Positions 12,318 through 22,149 of a DNA stretch of 64,000 nucleotides are shown here, piece by piece (position 1 is the stretch's first letter; every line of letters begins with the position of its first letter). Source of the stretch: Anastrepha obliqua (lineage: Eukaryota > Arthropoda > Insecta > Diptera > Tephritidae); assembly GCF_027943255.1 (NCBI RefSeq), contig NC_072897.1, forward strand, positions 38,724,044 through 38,788,043. The letters run 5' to 3'. The notes below the pieces were generated by a model that searched no databases, was not told the origin of the DNA, and saw only the letters and a program-made list of their open reading frames with translations. A program made the translations under genes and the position numbers.

Positions 12318-12881
12318 TTTTTACTATTGGGGTACAAACGTATCCCGGGTGTGTGTTTACGTATATAATGTGTTTGGAAGGCTGTAGCTCCTGAACCAAT
12401 GGTCCGATCTGGTTCAAATTTTGAATTTGAACTCAAAACTAAATAATCTTCCTAGATCAGAAGTTAGCGGAATAGAGGTTCAAAAGTGACAACACTTCAA
12501 TGTTGAAGTGGATACATTTGTACCCGGGTGTGTGTTCTAATTTTTTTTTTCCATTTTTCTTTATTTATTGAATCTTTCTTTTATAAGAAACTAACTATCT
12601 TTTTACTATTGGGGTACAAACGTATCCCGGGTGTGTGTTTACGTATATAATGTGTTTGGAAGGCTGTAGCTCCTGAACCAATGGTCCGATCTGGTTCAAA
12701 TTTTGAATTTGAACTCAAAACTAAATAATCTTCCTAGATCAGAAGTTAGCGGAATAGAGGTTCAAAAGTGACAACACTTCAATGTTGAAGTGGATACATT
12801 TGTACCCGGGTGTGTGTTCTAATTTTTTTTTCCATTTTTCTTTATTTATTGAATCTTTCTTTTATAAGAAACTAACAATAA
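12318..12881. repeat. 282-bp tandem duplication across a piggyBac/LINE junction
   Basis: The sequence from 12318 to about 12595 (piggyBac right end, then LINE poly-T and 3' tail) is repeated from 12600 to about 12877 with near identity; only the T-run differs (10 versus 9). About four filler bases (TATC) lie at the junction. Because each copy contains both elements, the duplication happened after the LINE inserted. Confidence 0.9.
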
Positions 12882-13209
12882 GTTTACAAATCTTATATAC
12901 TAGAGTAATATGTTTCCTTGCCAGTGCTAAGAAACGAATTATTTGCTCAAATGAACATATATTTACATATATGATTAAATCGGTTGTGAATCTCCAATTC
13001 TTCATAGTTGGGAGCTGAAAAGGACGGGTTTCCAGTCTCCGATTCTTCGTAGCTGGGAGCCGGAAAGGCCTAGTTTCCAGTCTCCCTTAGAGCTTCCGTT
13101 GTCTCTCATGTCGATTGTGAAAATGATGTTGTTTTTTTTGTTTTTGTTTCGAATGTGATAGATGTGGTTGGAGGAAGTTGTGGACGGACTCTCGCGTGAG
13201 ATGAGATCA

Positions 13210-15876
13210 TTAAGATACTGCAGACTTGAAGATGTCTCTTTTTTTCAATCTTGTGTGACCTTCATCTAAAAGTAGATTTCGCGCTAGTTTATTGGGATGG
13301 TCTTCTAGCTTTTGTAGGTATTTTTTGCTCAACCGTACTATTTCATCGGCTACACGAGGTATGCAAATATCTCTGTGAATGTTAACGTTCTTTATATACC
13401 ATGGCGCTCCCGTGATTATCCGCAAGGCTTTAGATTGCACTCTCTGAAGTTTTTCGATATTTGAGGGCGAAGCCGTTCCCCACATTTCTATACCATATGT
13501 CCATATTGGTTTTAGCATGGCTTTATATAGTAGCACTTTGTACTCTAGAGGTAATGCTGATTTCGAATTAAGCATCCAATATAGGCTTTTCATTTTAAGC
13601 TTGATATTCGACACTTTCTTTTCAATATGATTCCGCCATGTGAGTCTTCTATCTAAGTGAATTCCAAGATATTTTATTTCGTTTTGCTGTGGTATATTCT
13701 GACCATTTATTGTAACTGCAGGGCAAGTTTCTTTTCTTAGAGTAAAAGTAATATGCACGCACTTGGTTTCATTAACCTTTATTCTCCAGTTTTTAAGCCA
13801 TACTTCTGTTTCAAGTATATGCCTTTGTAATATAGACGTTGCTACTTTTGGGTCTGTGTGAGTGCAAATTATTGCAGTATCATCGGCAAATGTTGATGTC
13901 ATTGTTTGGCTCGTCGTTGGCATATCAGATGTGTATAATACATATAAAATAGGGCCCAGAACGCTGCCTTGTGGAACTCCAGCGTCTATTCTACAATGCC
14001 GAGAGAAAAAATCTTTTTGCTTTACAACAAATTCTCTATTAGTGATATAGTTTTGCAGCAAGAGGTGTACATTCGTAGGCAGTAAACTAGTAATTTTGTG
14101 AATTAAGCCGCGGTGCCATACCTTATCGAATGCTTGTGCTACGTCTAAGAACAGTGCAGTGCAGTACTGATTTTTCTCAAAGGACTTTCGTATAAATAAC
14201 GCAATGCGATGAACTTGCTCAGTTGTACTATGTTTTGCTCTAAATCCAAATTGGTGTTGAGGAATAATACTGTTATCTTGAATAAAGGGCATTATTTTCT
14301 GCCAGAGCAACTTTTCAAATAGCTTTGAAAGTATGGACAATAGACTAATTGGCCGATATGAGGATGCTTGGCTTAAGTCTTTCCCAGGTTTACCAATCAT
14401 AATTATTTGAGATAATTTCCAAGCTTTTGGGTAGTAGGCAGTACGAGAGATGGCGTTAAATATGTGCCTGATATGAAGAACGGCCATATTGGGAAGCTCT
14501 TTTAGCATTTTTGGGGTGATTTTGTCGTAACCTGGTGCTTTTTTAGGTTTAAGTTGATTAATAACTGAGACTATGTTATTTTTTTTAAACTTTATTGGCT
14601 TTTTTGGTGGTTTCAATATGTCTAGTGGTAAGCAAGTAGTTGCAGAAGACTGATTGGGAGTGAAGACAGATTGCAGATGTTCAGCAAATACACACCCTTT
14701 TTCAGAATCCGTACGTGCCCAATTACCATTTCCTAGCCGAATTGGTGATTCGTACTGTATGGGCCGATTTATATTTTTTGTGGCTTTCCACAATGCGTAA
14801 TCTGTTTGGTCCGTCGGAGTAAGATTAGAAAGGAAATCATGAAGATGCCTCTCCTTTTCTTTTTTAAGGGCGCAACGCAACTTAACTGTGTATTCATACA
14901 ATAGTTTCTTGTATTTTGGAGAACGATATTGTTGCCAAGACCTTCTCAGCTCTCGTTTCTTTTTAACTAAATCTTCTATAGTCTCATCAATGTTTCGCTG
15001 AGAGTTAACACGACTTTTATTATTTGTGGCCACTGCTGTCCTAGTAGCTCCATGCATTAGTTCAGTCAATGTATATATCTGCCTATCGATATCAATATCA
15101 TTCTTTAAAGGAGCATTGGTTTTTATATGAGTGCTAATGTATTTCTTATATTTAAGCCAGTTTATGAGATTGGGATGGGGGAGCTGATTACCCGCTGTTC
15201 TGGTGCAAGGACTACCTTCCATGGTTATAATAGACGGAGAATGGTCGGAGGACAATTCCAGGGATGAGGACGCTGTTACAATCTTGCGATCAATACCCTT
15301 TATAATACCAAAGTCAATCAGGTCAGGCATCTTCTGGCGGTCAGATGGCCAATATGTTGGCTGTCCTGTAGATACAACATCAAGTTTTGATCTTAGTATA
15401 CAACTAAAAAGTTGTCTCCCTCTAGGTGTGACCGGTCTGGAGCCCCAATAGTGGTGCTTGGCATTGAAGTGCCCTGCAGCCATAAACTTTGGCCCAAGTT
15501 TGGCAAAAAAATCTTTGAACTGTTGTTCGGTTATAATTTGAGAAGGAGGGCAGTACACAGCTGCGATAGCCATTGTACTGGAAAATTCTTGCAGTTGAAT
15601 AATAGTGGACTGAAGGTATTCTTCATTAAATTCCTCAAGTACACTGTGCTTTAAACGTTTTTTTATTAATATCGCTGAGCCACCACGAGCCATGTTTCTA
15701 GGATGTTTTGTATCATAGAAAAGATATTCCCGAATTCTAAAATAATTTTTATCTGTAAGATGAGTTTCAGATATAAGCATAATGTCAATGTTATTTGATA
15801 ATAGAAAATTATAGACTTCGAGCTTGTGCTTGGTGAGACCGTTTGCGTTCCAATGACAAATTTTGATTCTGTACAT
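13210..15876 (-). CDS. jockey-like ORF2 (endonuclease and reverse transcriptase), complete frame
   Basis: An uninterrupted 888-residue frame. Endonuclease: CHWNANG at residue 7, SETHL, then AGHFNAKH near residue 135, where jockey elements have GDFNAKH, and SDHSP near 215. Reverse transcriptase: SYRPISLL, AQAFDKVWH, GVPQGSVLGP and FADD. The C-terminus has WTYGIEMWG. The ATG (15876) shares its A with the TAA stop of ORF1 (TAATG), a stop/restart arrangement. The aspartate-to-histidine change in the endonuclease motif removes a metal-binding residue and probably kills nicking, although the frame is otherwise intact. Confidence 0.92.
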   Translation of the reverse strand: MYRIKICHWNANGLTKHKLEVYNFLLSNNIDIMLISETHLTDKNYFRIREYLFYDTKHPRNMARGGSAILIKKRLKHSVLEEFNEEYLQSTIIQLQEFSSTMAIAAVYCPPSQIITEQQFKDFFAKLGPKFMAAGHFNAKHHYWGSRPVTPRGRQLFSCILRSKLDVVSTGQPTYWPSDRQKMPDLIDFGIIKGIDRKIVTASSSLELSSDHSPSIITMEGSPCTRTAGNQLPHPNLINWLKYKKYISTHIKTNAPLKNDIDIDRQIYTLTELMHGATRTAVATNNKSRVNSQRNIDETIEDLVKKKRELRRSWQQYRSPKYKKLLYEYTVKLRCALKKEKERHLHDFLSNLTPTDQTDYALWKATKNINRPIQYESPIRLGNGNWARTDSEKGCVFAEHLQSVFTPNQSSATTCLPLDILKPPKKPIKFKKNNIVSVINQLKPKKAPGYDKITPKMLKELPNMAVLHIRHIFNAISRTAYYPKAWKLSQIIMIGKPGKDLSQASSYRPISLLSILSKLFEKLLWQKIMPFIQDNSIIPQHQFGFRAKHSTTEQVHRIALFIRKSFEKNQYCTALFLDVAQAFDKVWHRGLIHKITSLLPTNVHLLLQNYITNREFVVKQKDFFSRHCRIDAGVPQGSVLGPILYVLYTSDMPTTSQTMTSTFADDTAIICTHTDPKVATSILQRHILETEVWLKNWRIKVNETKCVHITFTLRKETCPAVTINGQNIPQQNEIKYLGIHLDRRLTWRNHIEKKVSNIKLKMKSLYWMLNSKSALPLEYKVLLYKAMLKPIWTYGIEMWGTASPSNIEKLQRVQSKALRIITGAPWYIKNVNIHRDICIPRVADEIVRLSKKYLQKLEDHPNKLARNLLLDEGHTRLKKRDIFKSAVS

Positions 15877-16722
15877 TATGGTTTATTTAAAAGGGTTGAC
15901 ATTAAAATGGTTTGATTTCTAATCAGATCCTGTATCATGCTTTGCATTCCAACCATAAATTGATTAAGAGTTTGCACGAGTGTTTGGAGCATAGATTCTA
16001 TACTGCAATTATTAATGTTATTTGCTTCCACATTTGGGTTGGTTTTTAGGACGTTTGCATATAATTGGTATTGTGGTTGTGCTATCGGTTGGCGACTAAA
16101 AGAATTTAGATTTGGTACTGTTGTAGGTGGGACAGGTTTTCTATTTGGCAGCAATTCTTTTTGTTTTATTGATAAAAATACAGGACAGCCCCGATAATTA
16201 GCAGTGTGGTTTTCTCCACAATTGCTACATTTTTTAGCACTTGCATCTTGTTTTGGTTTGCTACACGTAGATGTGGAGTGTAAGTCACCGCATATCACAC
16301 ACACGCTTGGTAAATTACAGTAGCTACGAGTGTGGCCAAATTCCTGGCAGTTTGTACATTGTACGGGACTCTTACGTTTTAGTGGTTCTTCTATTGAAAT
16401 TTTACGATGCAGTAGATAACGCAGGTTATAAATAGGATGCACTTCGCCTTTTATTAATAATTTTGCTGATGGCTCAAGTTTTAAAGGAAACATTGGTTGC
16501 GGAACTTTGTTCCGGTTTTTTATATTAAATATGGACTTTATTTCGAATCCCGCTTCTTCCAGTGCTCCCTTTATTTCGGACGGATCTACATTATGCTCAA
16601 CTCCTTTTAAAATTACTATAAGGCCCTTACTGCTTTTAAGCTGATACGTGTAGTACTCTTTCTTAAGCAAATCGAAATTATTTACTAACTTTCTAAAATT
16701 TTCTTCCTCGTGGATTTGAATT
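15876..16722 (-). pseudogene. jockey-like ORF1 (gag-like, zinc knuckles), 5'-truncated
   Basis: An open frame of about 280 residues reaching back to the element boundary. No ATG begins it; the longest frame called from 16670 starts at a TTG. It holds a TYQLKSSKGL segment of the domain that precedes the knuckles in jockey ORF1 proteins, then three CCHC-type knuckles (C-NCQEFGHTRSYC, CVICGDLHSTSTC, CSNCGENHTANYRGC). Such proteins bind element RNA. The N-terminal third expected in the family is missing by 5' truncation. Confidence 0.85.
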
Positions 16723-16737
16723 TTGTTCTAATGTTAA

Positions 16738-18705
16738 TTATTTATTTTCATAGTGACTGTTTTTCAATTATCTTCTGGTGATCTTCTACGGTACAATGGA
16801 TATCCATCATTTCCAGTCATTGTTTCAGCAATTAATTGCCTTGGGTAGTTTCTTGAACATTTACCATCAACCATACATGGAGAATTTTGATTTAACGTAC
16901 CACACGGTCCATGAATCATGGGTTTGGTTACAGTAGTATGTAATTCTCTATCTTCATTTATATCTGGAATTTCAGCACACATAATATGATCAATTTTATC
17001 TGTGGTTAGTTTTTGTTTTAACCAAATCAAAATATGCGCATGAGGCAAGCCTTTTTTTGCCATTCCACAGAATACATGAAACATTGTACATCTCCGTAAA
17101 CTTTATGTTTTACAATGAAATCCATTAGAGACTGTAGCTTTCATCTAAACACTCTTGCAGTAATGTCATGCCTATCAGTAGCTGATTGCCCAGTATATAA
17201 ATGATTCTTAATATCATCCCATTTCGGGTTGCATGTGAAAGTTATGAATAAGGCGGGTCGATCATAATTTCTGACATAACACATTGCATCTTGGGCGTAT
17301 TCATGCACATGCCTTTCACTGCCTGTATACGATGAAGGTAATATTACCATTTGACCAATGTTATTAACGTTGGTATCGTTGTTAATTGCATCTCGTAAAT
17401 GTATGTATTCGTCACAGCGTAATTTTCTTTGGTTGAATCTAATGTAATTCAATCGTTCTGTTTTTATTTTCGCATACATGTCAACAATATACTGATGAAA
17501 TAATTTACGACATTTTAAAATGTGATTCTCTTGATTTTCTCTTATCATGATTCTGTATGCATAATAATTCATTGTGCTTACAGATTTATTTGTTTCTTGA
17601 CCATTTGCTGGATTTATTTGTTTTATATCAATCGAATCACCATCTTCACCACGACAGAACATAAGAGGATATTGTAATGCATCATATTTTCGATGCGTTT
17701 CATTAACACGTTGCAATGTTTCATTTCATTTTCATTGCAGTGTATCTTTGCAAAACAATATCTCTTGGTTGAAATTCATTTCCAGATATAACAATTGCAA
17801 CCTCGTTGCTTGAAGTTGGTTGATTGTATCTTCCACGATGTTCGCCGGCAGGCGTTTTATTTGCATCAATTTTAATTTCATGATTATCAGATGACAATCT
17901 TTCGATTGTTGTTTTAAAACTTTGCACCAAAACTCTGTGTGTGTGTAATAAATCTTGTAACTTTCTCATAATGACTCTGTTTATATTTCTGGAAAATGCA
18001 CACCGTGCTTCAAGTTCATCATCGTTGTCATTAATGAAATAAATTTGCAAAAATTTTTACTCTTGATCGGGTAGTGGTAGTAATGAACCTATTAAGTGAT
18101 ATGCTTGCCTTTGAATCTGAAAAAAGCCATAATTTGTGCCCATAAAATCTAATGATTCATTAGATGTGTCAGCGAATGTTGTTGAACGTTGAAGTTTATG
18201 TATTACCTTGAACGTTGGCATGAAGTTATCGGCTATAATTTTTCCAGCACCAAAAGATGTCATTTGAAAACATAAATTACATGTGGAAATTTTTTCGAGA
18301 AAATGTTTGGAATCGGGTGATGTTCCCGATGATGACGTAGCTAATGGTTCGGGCGGATATTGTATGTCTGGTAAACGAACTTTTCCTGCAGCGCAACACA
18401 TGCCTGGTGTTTCAGTTTTGAATTTCAATGCTTAACAAAATCCGCAAATTTTATCCATACTTCCACATGACAACATATTTGTGAGATGAATAATCAATTT
18501 GTGGATTATATTGAAATGCTGCACCATTCAAATTTACAGAATTGATATTTATTGGCCGATTTTGAGAACGTGACCTAGTACGATCTCTTTGTTGATTTAA
18601 TCTAACAGCATGAATTTCCTCACTTTCATTTTGTCTGTGATTTTGCACATTTCGATTGTGACGTGTATTACGTCCGATGTTAGCATGTCTTCTACCTCTT
18701 GGCAT
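16738..18705 (-). pseudogene. autonomous Helitron, upstream half: N-terminal and HUH Rep region (decayed)
   Basis: Five minus-strand frames in order form the first half of a Helitron RepHel: 18705-18451 (MPRGRRHANIGRN..., arginine/asparagine-rich start), 18428-18057 (TPGMCCAAGKV zinc-binding-like segment), 18050-17721, 17716-17141 (Helitron-like N domain with FITFTCNPKW) and 17084-16764 with the HUH motif PHAHILIW. Frameshifts separate them. The final frame ends at a TGA (16764-16766) and, across the piggyBac site, meets a TAA inside the TTAA target before continuing into DNRW at about 10005. The protein would nick and rejoin DNA by a rolling-circle mechanism. Confidence 0.85.
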
Positions 18706-19285
18706 TTCTTTTACCGAATCAAAGTGTTCTTCTTTATGTCACTCTGAGCTCTTGATTGCTACTTTTCTTGTTTTTAAACTTGAATTCAAATTAACATACT
18801 GTTAGCGCCATCTTTTAAAAATATAATTGAACTGTGAGCACGCGTTGAAATGAAAATTACACAGAACAGAAATGGGAAATGATCAGCAAAAATAATATAT
18901 ATTTTTGAAATTTTTCTTGAAAATATCTACGGAAAGTGTGAAAACAATTTCTTTTCTTAAATATCTTAAGTAAAAACTTCTAAAATATTAATTATTTTTG
19001 CCGATTTCTGTTGTGTGTATTTTTCACGTCATTTATTCACTGTTTCACTTGTTATCAATCATTTGCAAAATTAATATATATTTTGTAAATTTTTCGTGAA
19101 AATATTGTTGGAAAATGTTAAAACAATCTCTTCTCTTAAATATTTCTGACGCACTTTTTTATCTCTTTGGTTGATGCCTGGAAACTGCTTCACTTGAACA
19201 CTTTACCAAATAAAACACTTTCTTGTTAGTTTTAACACTTACTTTCACTATGCACTATTACTGATATCACTGGTTTACAACCAAA
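18706..19285. other. AT-rich leader of the Helitron or spacer
   Basis: AT-rich sequence with two loosely similar blocks (AATATATATTTTTGAAATTTTTC near 18893 and AATATATATTTTGTAAATTTTTC near 19071), followed by TTTCACT-type words. It could be the 5' leader of the autonomous Helitron; I found no TC-type 5' terminus like that of the non-autonomous copies. No gene is visible. Confidence 0.4.
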
Positions 19286-19471
19286 TGCACCAGAGACGCC
19301 GTTATGAAATTCCTATGTAAAATCACCGTCTAATTCCGAAAATCAAGGTTATTTTTTATTATGTGGTAACGTTTTTGAGATATTTACGAATTACCGTTAT
19401 TTCAAAAAAAAAAAAATTCGGCCCACTTAATCATATATATCTCGAAAACGAATTGAGCGATTGCAAAACCG
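19286..19471 (+). repeat. left terminal inverted repeat
   Basis: About 185 bp matching the reverse complement of the right repeat with only a few differences (for example TAATTCCG versus TGATTCCG, and ATGTGG versus ATATGG). It includes an A-run, GGCCCACTTAATC and CTCGAAAACGAATTGAGCGATT. A further weaker match continues inwards at 19472-19521, pairing with 21878-21926. Confidence 0.85.
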
Positions 19472-19558
19472 TACAAGCATTCAAGTAAATATATCCATAT
19501 AGTAAAACTTGAGTACCCTACAAATAATAGCATATGTACATATGATTCTGTCTTAACT

Positions 19559-21559
19559 CTATGATCTTATTTTATAACTCAAAAAGTTATGTGTCTTGTT
19601 TTGACTCTTATTTATATAAGGATCGGTTTCTCTTATGAGAAACCAACAGTAGTCACCCATCATAGCGACATCCCAGAATCTTTGATACCGACTTTCAATC
19701 ATTTGCATTTGCTGGTGAAACCTTTCGCCATGCTCGTCACTTACGTCGCCAAGATTTTGCGGGAAAAAATTTAAATGGGAGTGCAGAAAATGAATTTTTA
19801 AAGACATATTTACTCCTGAAAGAAAATTAAAAAGGGAATTAGATAAATACATAAGTGACACATTAGCATATAATTTTCTTAGGCTGGATTAATCTTCCAA
19901 TTCAGAACAAATTTTGGTCGTTCTTGTTTGTTCGGAGCAGGGCAATAAATTCAGATTAAGGGGTATATATTCTCATGTAAATTTAAAAATTTGCTTTCAA
20001 ATTTTTTGTTTAGTTTTAAAGTTAACTGAGGAAACGGTCTTATATGTGTTTTTTATTTACCCATTTCCGCATAGTTTTTGATTAAATCGTTCACTATCAG
20101 CTCGAAGTTAGGACTTTTGTGTTTGCCTAAAAAAGAAGTAACGACCTTTTCAAAAGAATCCCACGCCGCTGCCTCCACTGGCGACAATAGTTCTTTGAAA
20201 TGGGTATTGGCCATTATTTTCCTTATTTGCGGCCCCGCAAAATCCCTTCCTTTATTTTTGCTTCTGAAATCTGTGGAAAGATTGTTTTCAAATAATGAAA
20301 AGCTTCGCCTTCTTTGTCCAAAGCCTTGATAAAGTTTTTGATAAGGCCGAGCTTGATGTGGAGCGGAGGTAGAATTATTTTTTCCTTCTTTATAAGTGGG
20401 GAGTATTTTATGTTATCCACCCCAACTTGAAACTCGATTCGTTCTGGCCAATCCTTTATGATGTAGTGGTCTTGACGTGCTCGGCTATCCCATTTGCATA
20501 GAAAGCAACAGTATTTTGTGTATCCAGATTTTAGACCACATAGCATTAGAACGACTTTTAGATCGGCACATATTTTCCAATCATACTCTTCGTATTTAAT
20601 TAATTTAAGCAATTTTTGCATTGTCTCATATGTTTCCTTCGTATTTACTGCATGCGCGATCGGCTTTTGGTTGCCAATATGCAATAATACGGCCTTTAAA
20701 CTTAATTTATTGCCGTCTATGAACAATCGCCACTCTTTTGAATCATATAGTTCACCAAACTGTTTAAATAGACCAGCAATGTTTTGCAATAACAAACACT
20801 GTCCTTCTTCGTATAGTACTGGGAGAATTGTTCGTGACGAGCCCTATAATATGTTGCCTTAACATCGGATGAAACAAATTTAAATTGTTGCATACGAGAG
20901 GCGTGTAGTTCGGCCTTTTCTTTTGACAATTCCAAATCCCTTATCCAATCATTGAGTTGTGCCTGTGACAAAGGGTTTCTTTCGTTTTCCGTTTGCAATT
21001 CAGTACAACATGATGCCGCGTAATCAGATAATGCTGTTGACAATGAAACTGGAGCCGGAACTAAAGTTAAATTTGATTCTGGCAATGTAGCTTCCGTTGA
21101 ATTCAGTTCTGGTAATGACACTGTAGATACGCTCGCATAGGTTACTTTTCTTGACTTTCCAACCCCAAATACTTTTGTAGTACAAATATAGCAGTCCGTT
21201 GAATGGCAAGTTGGTTCCCTCCACTTCATTGGTGTAATAAATTTCATATGTCGCCTAAATAGATAGTTTAAGAAATTAGTCAGATATGTATTAAAAGAGA
21301 GCAAACTCCTAATTTTTACGATGTACCTTTTGGTTCCGGTTTCCGAAAATATCAATTCGAGTCGACATGTGGTGCACACAGTATTCGGTGTCCATGGTTT
21401 TTCATTGTTTCTATGCTCAATTCCATAACACTTATGGTATGCAAATTTCAAAGGATTTGAAAACACACGTCGCATCCTTTTAACGATAAATTCCCCGCAG
21501 ATGAAACAGAACATATCTGGATCATTTTTACACTCAAACTCTTGCGCCCTTTTATTCAT
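19559..21559 (-). pseudogene. transposase-like gene of an uncharacterised arthropod family, near-intact, three exons
   Basis: Exon 1 is 21559-21327 from an ATG; intron 1 is 21326-21255 (GT..AG, 72 bases). Exon 2 runs to 20061; intron 2 is 20060-19816 (245 bases). Exon 3 is 19815-19559. Both splices keep the frame. Residues show a zinc-binding-like N-terminus (CFICGEF, CTTCR, then WREPTCHSTDCYIC), CYC, EWRLFIDG, KAVLLH, GYTKYCCFLCKWDSRA, PPLHIKLG, GPQIR and, last, HFLHSHL and VSDEHGERFHQ. Two single-base losses in 4-base runs (20782-20785 and 20239-20242) break exon 2. I recall this family as many-copy uncharacterised proteins in arthropods and other animals. Its place between inverted repeats suggests a transposase. 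About 560 residues. Confidence 0.7.
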
Positions 21560-22149
21560 ATTATATTTTTAAGTAAATGACGGATTATAAACTGCAATTA
21601 TAAAGTGAACAGTATCCGGCGATCCTTGCAGAAATTATGAAGGAACGAGGCACATGTACTATTATTTATACTTACATAGATCAACTAAAAATGCAAGCCT
21701 ACCTATACAAAAAGGTTCCCTAGTTATACATAGAAAACACTACCTGCCTTAAACATATGATCTTGCTTGAAATGTATCTGTGTTTGAGATAATGACACTA
21801 ACAATTTTTTGTATCTAATAACCCTTCCAAAATCTACCTGTAACTAACTGATATGCGAATACTAACACATATTACCAGTAGGTTACTTAAGTATTAAATG
21901 GATATATTTACTTGAATGTTTGTAACTTTTGTATTAGTTCATCGACTTTGTTGAATCAAAGTTTTTTTTTCTAATAAAACAGAGCTTAGAGTGAAAACAA
22001 AAAATACACGAAAAAGTAAAAAGTTTTAATGATCCTTTCTCTCAAATTACAAATTTTTTTATATTGTTACAAAAAAATTTAAAAAATCCGTTATGATAGC
22101 TCGTTATCTTTGAATCTGCAGGGCCTATTATATTTATTTTATATATATA

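Larger units (their letters stand above)
12822..16730 (-). mobile_element. jockey-like LINE 2 inside the piggyBac right end
   Basis: Minus-strand LINE with a 3' T-run (poly-A) at 12822-12830 (also at 12541-12550 in the duplicated piece), ORF2 at 15876-13210 and ORF1 from about 16722 to 15876. TGTTCTAA occurs at both ends (just before the T-run and at about 16725-16732), a likely target duplication within the piggyBac terminal repeat. The 5' end is truncated inside ORF1, since the ORF1 frame stays open to the boundary without an ATG. Confidence 0.85.
10023..16737 (+). mobile_element. piggyBac-family transposon with nested LINE
   Basis: The element is flanked by TTAA on both sides (10023-10026 and 16734-16737). 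The left end reads CCCTAGAACACACACCC; the right end, read inwards, is CATTAGAACA, interrupted by the LINE and continuing ACACACCCGGG. Subterminal inverted repeats also match: GTAAACACACACCCGGG (about 10057) against its reverse complement at about 12344-12360. The transposase gene is on the plus strand. Without the LINE (and without the 282-bp duplication) the element is about 2.5 kb. It sits inside the Rep region of the autonomous Helitron. Confidence 0.88.

Noticed and set aside
12782..13018. short plus-strand open frame near the LINE tail
   Set aside because: It crosses the piggyBac/LINE junction and is an accident of the tandem duplication.
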